Source: Calliphora vicina (Eukaryota > Arthropoda > Insecta > Diptera > Calliphoridae). From it: a stretch of DNA of 64,000 nucleotides. The stretch lies in NCBI RefSeq assembly GCF_958450345.1, contig NC_088781.1:72117240-72181239 (forward strand), written 5' to 3'. The position numbers were made by a program, and so were the translations under genes. Shown in pieces: positions 55,701-64,000 of the stretch. Within the stretch, counting starts at the first letter, position 1. Every line of letters begins with the position of its first letter. A model generated the notes under the pieces. That model was not told where the DNA came from and did no database searches. It saw only the letters and a list, made by a program, of their open reading frames with translations.

Positions 55701-56150
55701 ATGAATCCCAACAAGAATAAGCTTAGACTCGTGTTTGATGCAGCAGCCGAAGTAGATAAAGTTTCTTTAAATAAAGCTCTTTTATCCGGCCCAGATATTA
55801 ATCAACCTCTTCTATCCGTACTACTGAAATTCAGGCAATCAAGAGTTGCCGTTTGCGGTGATTTGAAAGAAATGTTTCATCAAGTCATTGTAATTAAAGA
55901 TCAAGATGCTTAAAGATTCTTATGGAGAGATGGAGATCCTTATTATATTGTTTTGACACCGAGGAAGAAGCTATATAAGTCATTCGAACTGTAAAACAAA
56001 TTCACAAATCGGGGGGCTTTGAAATGCATAATATGTTAACAAATTCAAGTGTCGAAGCCAAAGAATTAAACATTCAAAATAACAATGGCAACGTCGATAA
56101 AACTGTCGAACGAATTCTGGGTATGCACTAGATGCCAAATTCGGATACAT
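55701..56150 (+). pseudogene. BEL 2 reverse transcriptase, part 1
   Basis: LRLVFDAAAEVDKVSLNKAL and VAVCGDLKEMFHQVIV (catalytic Asp) are intact in 55701-55913. After a stop and a deletion that removes the YVDD region the sequence continues (QIHKSGGFEMHNMLTNSS, ERILGMH) up to the LINE target site at 56151. Confidence 0.75.
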
Positions 56151-56156
56151 TTATAT

Positions 56157-56555
56157 CCTAAAATGAAAAAATTCAGCAATTGCGGAGGTACCCACACAGC
56201 AAACTACAGGGGTTGTCCTGTCTACTCAATTGTTAAAAAATCACAAAGCCAGAAACCAAAGATTTTCCCCGCTCAGCCATAAAATAACATCAATTTGAAC
56301 TACCCCCCTTTGCAACAGACATATGACAACAAAGTAACATATGCAAATGTACTTAGAAACAACCAAACTCAGCCGCAAGTCCGTCAACTCCAAAACGAAA
56401 ATATGAACCCAATTTTCAATTTTACCCGACTAGAATCTACAATAGAAACTCTTGTGCAATTGGTAAATAACTTTACAAACTCAATGAGTAACATGATGCA
56501 AGAAATGCTTAAGATGCAATCAATGTTATTGCAGGCTGTGCTTAACAGACCATGA
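56157..56555 (+). pseudogene. LINE ORF1 C-terminal part
   Basis: Contains the last zinc knuckle (CGGTHTANYRGC), a stop at about 56283, then an open tail of about 86 codons ending VLNRP and TGA at 56553-56555. This copy preserves the natural ORF1 end and the ATGA overlap with the ORF2 start (56552-56555). Confidence 0.8.
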
Positions 56556-56568
56556 ACTGCCTAAGAAT

Positions 56569-59000
56569 ATGTTTTTGGAATGCAAACGGCATAGCCAACA
56601 CAAAAACGAACTCGAATATTTTTTAAGAAACCAACAAATTGATGTAATGCTGGTTTCTGAAACTCATTTGACGTCCAGAAGTTCCTTTCGAATAAATGGA
56701 TATGTAATATATGACACCAAAGATCCCAGAGGTAGAGCATGCGGAGGCTCGGCAATTTTAATAAAAGCTCGAATAAAACACTACTTAATGTGTGATTTTT
56801 GCGAAGATTATCTTCAAGCTACTACAATCTGTCTTGAAGATTTTCATCGAAACTTAGTGATCTCATCGATATACTCACCCCCAAGATTCTCAATTACAGA
56901 AAGTCAATATAATAGATTTTTTAAATCACGTGTTTTGTTCGACTCAATTTCTAAAATGGGTTTGCATGTGCTTTCGAGCGGCCAACCTACTTACTGGCCT
57001 ACTGACCCACGAAAAATACCGGATGTTATTGATTTTAGCGTGATGAAAAATATCCCTAGAGAAATGATTCAAATTGAATCCTCGCTGGAACTATCTTCAG
57101 ATCACTCACCCACAATTATTACTTTATTGAGCCCCTTAGAAATTGTATCCCCGACTGGTAATTTAGCGATGGCAGGCACAAGAATAAATTGGCTCAAATA
57201 TAAAAAATACCTCAGTACACATTGCTCGGAAAACATACCGCTAAGAACACCAGAAAACATCGATCACTCTCTTATCAATTTCGATAAAAATCTCAAACTG
57301 GCTGCTCAACATGCTACCCAAACCCCCCGACAATTCAGATATAATAGAATTAATTCTGCAGATGTCGAACGGCTCTTAAATGAAAAAAGAAGATTTCGAA
57401 GAGAGTGGCAATTGCACAGATTCCCCCAACTAAAATCGAAGCTTAAAGATTGTATAAAAAGACTTAAAAAGCTCTTGGAATTTCGAAAAATGGAATCATC
57501 GAATAAATATTTAGAAAGCCTGGACGCAACCCCACAATCGGATTACTCATTATGGCGAGCAACAAAAAATCTTAAAAGACCCGTTATATGTAAGTCCCCC
57601 TTGCGAAATTCAAGTGGTGGTTGGGCAAGAAATGATACTGAAAAAGGGAATCTGTTTGTTAATCATTTAAAAAAAGTATTTACACCGAACACATCAAACG
57701 AAGCAATTGAGTTGCCACCTGTTGCACCCCATTTTGGAGCAGCCGTACCCCTACGTTTTGAGATTCGAGAGATCGAAAATGCTATTGTTGATTTAAATCC
57801 AAAGAAAGCGCCTGGTATGGACAAGATCAGCAACAAGATGCTTATGGAGCTACCCCGGATAGCAATAAAAATAATTCTTTTAATTTTTAATGCTATATTA
57901 CGACTTGAATATTATCCTCCAGAATGGAAGGTTTCACTGGTTACCATGACACCCAAGCCGGGAAAAGATCACACAATAGTAGAATCATACAGACCCATCA
58001 GCCTATTGTCTAATATATCAAAGCTATTTGAGACAATCGTATTCCGAATCATCAATTTGGATTTAGAAGAAAACACAGTACTATCGAACAAACCCATAGA
58101 CTTGTAAATATGGTGAGAAAAGCGTTTGAAGAAAAGAAATACTGTTCCGCACTCTTCATCGATATCTCTCAAGCGTTTGATAAGGTATGGCATGCTGGAT
58201 TAATATACAAATTAACATTTAAGGTTAAAGAGGGAAACTTTTTAAGTACTGCACAACCCATTGAAGCTGGAGTCCCCCAAGGCAGTATCCTGGGACCTTT
58301 TTTATATTTGATATATTCGTCTGATATGCCAACTAACAATCGCACTCATACATCAACATTTGCTGATGATACTGCTATTCTAAGCATTCATGAAAACCCT
58401 CAAGAAGCGTCTCTTTACTTACAAAACCACATAATTGAATTAGAAAAATGGTTAAAACAATGGAAAATTAAAGTCAACGACCAAAAATGTACACACATAA
58501 CATTTATCAATAACCAAATAATAATTCATCAATCGGAAGTGAAATACCTCGGAATACATCTCGATCGTCGCCTTACATGAATAAGTCATATAGATGCAAA
58601 GTTGACTCAAATTAAATAGAAATCAATTCAAATTAATTGGCTTATTGGCAGAAACTCTACGCTTAGTTTAGATTGTAAACTTCTACTTTATAACATGATC
58701 ATAAATCCGATATGGTGTTATGGCATATAGTTATGGGGCACGGCCTCAGCGTCAAATGTAGAAAAGATCCAAAGACGCCAAAACAAGTTTCTAAGAATGA
58801 TCACAGTTGCCCCCTGGTATATCAAAAACGCGAATATACACAAAGATCTAAACGTGCCCATTGTAAAAACTGAAATCTCGAAAAATGTACAAAAATATTT
58901 AAAAAAACTTGAAGTTCACCCAAACCCGCTGGCCCGCAACATATTAGATAACCGTGGCCACACTCGATTAAGAAGGAGGGACACAGCAGACCTAATCTAG
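56569..59000 (+). pseudogene. LINE ORF2, decayed
   Basis: Frame 56569-58107 carries the endonuclease from just after the start (a one-base deletion near 56593 shifts the first codons), a deletion of about 100 bp at 56930 that removes the GDYNAKH active-site region, the linker, and the first half of RT. Frame 58110-58580 has FIDISQAFDKVWH, GVPQGSILGPF and FADDTAIL, with two internal deletions relative to the 36-40 kb copy. The C-terminus is at 58797-59000. Confidence 0.87.
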
Positions 59001-59174
59001 AAGGAAGAATGCCAATTTAACCAAAACAACCATGAACACAAAATTTTTTCGTCCGGCACTGGCTGGACTAATTAAATAATAATATTAGATATAAGATTTG
59101 AACCACTTATTGTTAGTTCATTAAATAATGAAGATACAATAAATAAATGATGAAAAAAAAAAAAAAAATTATAT

Positions 59175-59335
59175 TTGTGCTAAAGTTTCATAAAGTCCCA
59201 CAAGATGTTTTAGAGATGAGAAGGATTCCTACAAAACGGGAATTACTTTGTATCGCAATGGGTGTATTTGATCCATTTGGATTCGTTGCAGATTTTATGA
59301 TTTTTGTAAAATTATTAATGCAAGAAGTTTAGAAA
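59175..59335 (+). pseudogene. BEL 2 reverse transcriptase, part 2
   Basis: Directly after the LINE the BEL frame resumes: VLKFHKVPQDVLEMRRIPTK then LLCIAMGVFDPFGFVADFMI, the conserved RT thumb/connection of BEL/Pao (PTKRE-x-L … FDP-x-GF). The rest of RNase H is missing before integrase, replaced by LINE fragment sequence. Confidence 0.78.
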
Positions 59336-59339
59336 TTTT

Positions 59340-59910
59340 TGGTATAGCACCCTTTGATGTACCATTGTTGCTACTTACGCTTCCCAAAGGGTTAATCACT
59401 TTAGAGCTCTCACTAGAATTTATTTCTTGTGGTTTATTTAATGCTTGTTAGTTGTTGTTGTTTTAAGTATTGACATTGTTGTTGCTTGAACTGTGATTTT
59501 ATTTGTGTTTTCTTTTATGCTATTTTCTACACAAATATTAATTGGTGAAGTTAGTTGTATATCGTTAGTATTATTTGATGGTAGAGCGGGGGAACAAGAG
59601 CGAGCTCTCTCACTAGGTTTAGCGGTTAAATAGTTTTTGTTATAATTTATGTCACTTATATTTGTTTTCATACTCTCCCCGCTGAGAAATATATAGGCAT
59701 TTCTACCATTCAAACTGAGCCTTGTCTAATCTTTAGAACTCATATGCTCTTTTAATTTAAACTGTTATAATTTATAACAGAACAATAATAACACAAACAA
59801 ACAAAAACACTTTTTGTTGCAATTTTTTATTTTTTTATTTTAAATGTTTTATAGTTATTGTTTTATCAAAGGTGTCCATGCGCAAGTAAATTTGTTTTCT
59901 TTTTTTTGCG
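59340..59910 (-). pseudogene. LINE 5' fragment (ORF1 start), reverse strand
   Basis: Reverse-strand frame 59713-59438 (MNGRNAYIFLSGESMKTNIS, then SERARSCSPALPS) matches the ORF1 N-terminus of the 36-kb LINE (NGRNAYLFLTAKP, RARSCSPAL) but is a longer, diverged version. The sequence up to about 59910 would be its leader. It carries no ORF2, so it is either a rearranged or an internally deleted copy. It replaces most of the BEL RNase H region. Confidence 0.6.
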
Positions 59911-60529
59911 TAAAATAAATGTAATTATTCACAAATCAGAACGGAGCGGATTTAAAATCACGTCTGTCTCTCGTGAGATGTTACACACGTCAACTAAAGA
60001 AGATAAATCAAATGACGAATTAAAGACAAAATATTTCGCTATGGTCTCAACTATGTATGTAGACGTAATTGATAACGTTATTAATCGTTCTTCAAAATAT
60101 TTAAGGGTTCGAAGACATATTGCTTGGATATTAAGATTTTTATACAACATTCACCGAAAACACCTTAAAAGAAATGGAGAATTAACGGTCGATGTAGAAT
60201 CGCGTGCGGAATTAATAATTATTCGACATATTCAGATGAAATACTTTTCCTAAGAATACGCATACTTGAAATCATCTGTAGCAATCCAGAAGTCAAGTGA
60301 GCTCTTGACCCTGACTCCATACCTAGATAACGATGGCATCATTAGAGTTGGTGGTCGACTTGACAATGCTACATTTCTTCCCGAATATACTAGAAGACCT
60401 ATTTTACTTCCGAAATCTCATCGTTTTTCTCGGCTGATCGTTGATCATTATCATCAAAAAAATTGTCATCAAAACTTTTCAAAGGTCATATGTGATGTTA
60501 GAGAAAGGTTTTGGGTACCATCAATTTGA
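59911..60529 (+). pseudogene. BEL 2 integrase N-terminal region
   Basis: Frame up to 60253 (RSSKYLRVRRHIAWILRFLY) corresponds to the segment before integrase in BEL 1. After a stop at 60251, frame 60266-60529 holds YLDNDGIIRVGGRLDNATFL and RRPILLPKSHRFSRLIVDHY, the H2C2-type region (VDHYHQKNCHQNF). Confidence 0.8.
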
Positions 60530-60535
60530 AGACTA

Positions 60536-60952
60536 GTGAAGAATGTTGAAGCAAAATGCTCTCTATGTAAATTAAGAAAGGCAAGACCTCAACAACCTCA
60601 AATGAGTACACTACCTAAAGATCGAATAACACCTTTCGTTCGTCCATTTTCATATACCGGAGTAGACCTCTTCGGACCGTTCTATATCAAAATACGTAGA
60701 TGTACAGAGAAGCGATGGGTGGCCTTTTTTACTTGTTTGACAGTAAGAGCTGTTCATTTGGAAGTGTTGAATAGCTTATCTTCAGATTCATTTGTTCTCT
60801 GTCTTAGAAATTTTATTAATCGACGTGGTATTTCATTGCAAATTCGTAGCGATAATAAAAGAAATTTCGTGGGTTTAAGAAAAGAACTAAGAAATGAAAA
60901 AAATTGTTTGGATCACGATGAAATCACGCGATTGTTAACAGCCTTAGGAATA
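60536..60952 (+). pseudogene. BEL 2 integrase core, part 1
   Basis: CSLCKLRKARPQQPQMSTLP, then SYTGVDLFGPFYIK (first Asp), LTVRAVHLEV, FINRRGISLQIRSDN (second Asp). The core is open to TALGI at 60952, where LINE sequence begins at the duplicated TTAGGAATA. It continues at 62784. Confidence 0.85.
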
Positions 60953-62774
60953 TTTTTTTATCATCATTTATTTATTGTATCTTCATTATGTAATGAACTA
61001 ACTAATAAGTGGTTCAAATCTTATATCTAATAATTATTATTTAATTAGTCCAGCCAGTGCCGGACGAAAAAATTTTGTATTCATGGTTGTTTTGGTTAAC
61101 TTCCTTCTAGATTAGGTCTGCTGTGTCCCTCCTTCTTAATCGAGTGTGGCCACGGTTATCTAATATGTTGCGGGCCAGCGGGTTTGGGTGAACTTCAAGT
61201 TTTTTTAAATATTTTTATACATTTTTCGAGATTTCAGTTTTTACAATGGGCACGTTTAGATCTTTGTGTATATTCGCGTTTTTGATATACCAGGGGGCAA
61301 CTGTGATCATTCTTAGAAACTTGTTTTGGCGTCTTTGGATCTTTTCTACATTTGACGCTGAGGCCGTGCCCCATAACTGTATGCCATAACACCATATCGG
61401 ATTTATGATCATGTTATAAAGTAGAAGTTTACAATCTAAACTAAGCGTAGAGTTTCTGCCAATAAGCCAATTAATTTGAATTGATTTCTATTTAATTTGA
61501 GTCAACTTTGCATCTATATGACTTATTCATGTAAGGCGACGATCGAGATGTATTCCGAGGTATTTCACTTCCGATTGATGAATTATTATTTGGTTATTGA
61601 TAAATGTTATGTGTGTACATTTTTGGTCGTTGACTTTAATTTTCCATTGTTTTAACCATTTTTCTAATTCAAATATGTGGTTTTGTAAATAACGAGACGC
61701 TTCTTGAGGGTTTTCATGAATGCTTAGAATAGCAGTATCATCAGCAAATGTTGATGTATGAGTGCGATTGTTAGTTGGCATATCAGACGAATGTATCAAA
61801 TATAAAAAAGGTCCCAGGATACTACCTTGGGGGACTCCAGCTTCAATGGGTTGTGCAGTACTTAAAAAGTACTTAAAAATTGTGTTTGCGGGTAAATTTT
61901 GACTCAATTTGTATGTTAATCCAGCATGCCATACCTTATCAAATGCTTGAAAGATGTCGATGAAGAGTGCGGAACAGTATTTCTTTTCTTCAAACGCTTT
62001 TCTCACCATATTTACAAGTCTATGGGTTTGTCCGATAGTACTGTGTTTTCTTCTAAATCCAAATTGATGATTCGAAATACAATTGTTTTCAGTTAACATC
62101 GGGTACAACTTGTTCATAAGTATCTTCTCAAATAGCTTTGATATATTAGACAATAGGCTGATGGGTCTGTATGATTCTAGTTTTGTGTGATCTTTTCCCG
62201 GCTTGGGTATCATGGTAACCAGTGAAACCTTCCATTCTGGAGGATAATATTCAAGACGTAATATATCATTAAAAATAAAAAGAATTATTTTTATTGCTAT
62301 CCGGGGTAGCTCCATAAGCATCTTGTTGCTGATCTTGTCCATACCAGGCGCTTTCTTGGGATTTAAATCAACAATAGCATTTTCGATTTCTCGAATCTCA
62401 AAACGTAGGGGTACGGCTGCTCCAAAATGGGATGCAACAGGTGGCAACTCAATTGCTTCGTTTGATGTGTTCGGTGTAAATACTTTTTTTAAATGATTAA
62501 CAAACAGATTCCCTTTTTCAGTATCATTTCTTGCCCAACCACCACTTGAATTTCGCAAATGGGACTTACATATAACGGGTCTTTTAAAACTTTTTGTTGC
62601 TCGCCATAATGAGTAATCCGATTGCGGGGTTGCGTCCAGGCTTTCTAAGTATTTATTCAATGATTCCATTTTTCGAAATTCCCAGAGCTTTTTAAGTCTT
62701 TTTATACAATCTTTACGCTTCGATTTTAGTTGGGGGATCTGTGCAATTGCCACTCTCTTCGAAATCTTCTTTGT
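60953..62774 (-). mobile_element. Jockey-like LINE, 5'-truncated, reverse strand, TSD TTAGGAATA
   Basis: The poly-T at 60953-60959 is the reverse-strand tail. TTAGGAATA flanks both sides (60944-60952 and 62775-62783). The long frame 62753-61527 carries 408 codons of ORF2 (KAPGMDKISNKMLMELP, YRPISLLSNISKLFEK, FADDTAIL, KYLGIHLDRRLT) and 61412-61215 the C-terminus. Endonuclease and ORF1 are missing. It shares several small deletions with the copy at 56-59 kb (for example before FINNQIIIHQSEVKYLG), so both come from a common master. Confidence 0.9.
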
Positions 62775-62783
62775 TTAGGAATA

Positions 62784-63397
62784 AAATGGATTTTTATTAC
62801 CCCTTGTGACCCCAGTTCCGGTGGAGCATGGGAACGATTGGTGCAATCGATAAAAAAGACATTGGCTGTATTAATGAATGAGGTAGCACCTAAATTAGAT
62901 ATCTTCCAAAGCCTAATTAATTCGAGACCGTTAACTCACATTCCCACAAGTACTCAAGATCCGGTACTGTTGACACCATGGTGTAATGATTATAAGGTGT
63001 ATGCGTTACGGGCAACAAATACAACAATACAAAAACAAATAACTTTTATAGTGTCAAAAACAGCTGCATAATGTATACAAATTACAGCAAAAAAAATGTT
63101 GACAAGATGAAAGTTGTAAACAAACTAGAGCAAAAAATAGTCAGATGTTTGGTTAATGTCACCTTGTATATCATTACACCATGGTTGACACCCAACCATT
63201 TTTTGTTAGGAACAACAAATTCTACTCAAACTCCAAGCGAATTCGAAAAAAGATTGCTAAACATGCGAAAACAATGGCGAATACTTCAGAATTTAAAGAA
63301 CGGGTTTTGGGTACGTTGGATAAAAGAGTACTTGCCTGACCTAACTCGCCGTGTAAAGTGGTGTTTGCCTACAAGGAGAGGTGGGCGAATCCTATAA
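62784..63397 (+). pseudogene. BEL 2 integrase core part 2 and C-terminal tail
   Basis: After the LINE the core continues: IKWIFITPCDPSSGGAWERL (the Glu-bearing motif, where WERL keeps the Glu), LVQSIKKTLAVLMNE, NSRPLTHIPTST. A frameshift at about 63062 separates the DUF5641-like tail at 63071-63397 (WLTPNHFLLGTTNSTQTP, RMKWR-like MRKQWRILQNLKNGFWVRWI). A purine-rich GGGGG tract (63535-63539) and the 3' LTR follow. Confidence 0.82.
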
Positions 63398-63539
63398 ACA
63401 TATTGCGGTAGTGATGGCACTGTGCGATCAGCAGATATTAAAACTATCGATGGTATTTTCAAAAGACCTGCATCAAAACAAGCACCTTTAGACTTGGACG
63501 ATGCCTAATGGTGAATTTCCCTAAGTCAATTCACGGGGG

Positions 63540-63703
63540 TGTGATATTGTGAATGTTTTACTTGTTTAATTGTTTAAATATTTTTATATCAAATCTACAT
63601 TTACGTTATGTACCATAATTACTAATATCTCGCTATTTTAGTGAATAAACAATTTAATACCATTTGTTCAACCCAAAAACTTCTTTCATTCGGATCATCA
63701 ACA
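63540..63703 (+). repeat. BEL 2 3' LTR
   Basis: 164 bp, TGTGATATTG…CATCAACA, directly after the GGGGG tract. It lacks about 105 bp found in the 5' LTR and has a few extra bases at the start, so the LTRs have diverged by indels. Confidence 0.85.
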
Positions 63704-64000
63704 CGGCAGTTTCAAAACTCCAATTTCAAGTTTTTCAATTTTTCTTAAAAAAAAATTCAGAATTTTTTGATCATCACATTGGGATTCATTGAGAACCTAA
63801 TATGGAATAAAAATATGAAAAAAGTATGACAATACCTCTTATAGTTTTTCCGTACCTGCGATTTCAATTTTGAGATTTTCGAGAAAAACTAATTTTTTGG
63901 CCATATTTTGGGCAAAATTTTTACAAAAACTGAAAAAATTGCCTTTTTTCCCCTTGTAAATGCATTTCAAAACTTCAGAGTCGTTGCGTCACCAGTTAAC
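63704..64000. mobile_element. Foldback-family element, right part (split by BEL 2)
   Basis: From CGGCAGTTTC (63704) the sequence matches 10280-10500 of the foldback element (TTTTTGATCATCACATTGGG, CTTATAGTTTTTCCGTACCT). At about 63905 it switches to the inverted terminal piece (CCCCTTGTAAATGCATTTCA), ending GTCGTTGCGTCACC, the mirror of the left end at 52150. This copy is an internally deleted relative with short right arm; it ends near the window edge. Confidence 0.8.

Larger units (their letters stand above)
56157..59168 (+). mobile_element. Jockey-like LINE, 5'-truncated, TSD TTATAT
   Basis: It begins within ORF1 (CCTAAAATGAAAAAATTCAG at 56157) and ends with a poly-A tail at 59153-59168. 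TTATAT flanks both sides (56151-56156 and 59169-59174). It is closely similar to the copy at 35.8-40.3 kb. Confidence 0.9.
52529..63703 (+). mobile_element. BEL/Pao retrotransposon 2, with nested insertions
   Basis: The 5' LTR (52529-52795) and 3' LTR (63540-63703) both end GGATCATCAACA. The 5-mer CGGCA flanks the whole unit (52524-52528 and 63704-63708), and removing the unit restores the foldback arm sequence seen at about 10280. Internally gag, protease, RT, RNase H remnant and integrase follow in BEL order. Insertions inside it: a hAT remnant (about 53400-53935), LINEs (56157-59168 and 60953-62774) and a LINE fragment (about 59340-59910). Confidence 0.9.

Overview
The window is eukaryotic, AT-rich, repeat-dense DNA, most likely from a fly (Diptera, probably a calyptrate fly; this is inference). 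The pointers are the TE families present (BEL/Pao, CsRn1-type and other Ty3/Gypsy LTR elements, Jockey- and LOA-type LINEs, Tc1 and hAT elements), many predicted introns of about 60 nt, TATA plus TCAGT-type initiators, and a dispersed repeat of a style I know from higher flies. I find no convincing host single-copy gene, no rRNA or tRNA gene and no CRISPR array. Essentially everything that can be named is a transposable element or its debris, many nested in one another.

Layout. 0-12 kb: two non-autonomous hAT-like elements with 8-bp target duplications, a 406-bp tandem duplication, a decayed Tc1 transposase, a Gypsy-type LTR with the start of gag, an 890-bp inverted-repeat element, and a 2.1-kb near-perfect foldback element. 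12.3-22.2 kb: a decayed BEL/Pao retrotransposon whose 5' LTR is split by a reverse-strand CsRn1-like Gypsy element and whose 3' LTR is cut by a Jockey-like LINE (to 24.5 kb). 24.5-31.8 kb: about 7.26 kb of an almost perfect heptamer satellite, (AAATAAT)n. 32.5-32.7 kb: 200 Ns. 32.8-33.4 kb: a solo LTR, reverse orientation, same family as the LTR at 5.6 kb.

33.4-51.4 kb holds two neighbouring, diverged members of a large intron-bearing DNA transposon group, in opposite orientation. Their inferred ends begin CACAGAAA, with motif-rich subterminal DNA. The first (reverse strand) keeps a start exon and SAM-like exons that are now separated by a palindromic element and a Jockey LINE. The second (forward) has a broken C2H2-finger transposase, split by a young LOA-type LINE with an intact ORF2 and a perfect 8-bp target duplication. 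Just downstream lies a six-exon gene that still reads through as about 463 codons and resembles proteins usually labelled SAMD3-like. A broken transposase beside an intact partner gene is the most unusual thing here.

52.1-64.0 kb is a multi-level nest: a relative of the foldback element is split by a second BEL/Pao element (TSD CGGCA), which is itself split by a hAT remnant, two 5'-truncated Jockey LINEs with clear target duplications (TTATAT; TTAGGAATA) and a LINE 5' fragment. The order of insertion can be read from the sequence.
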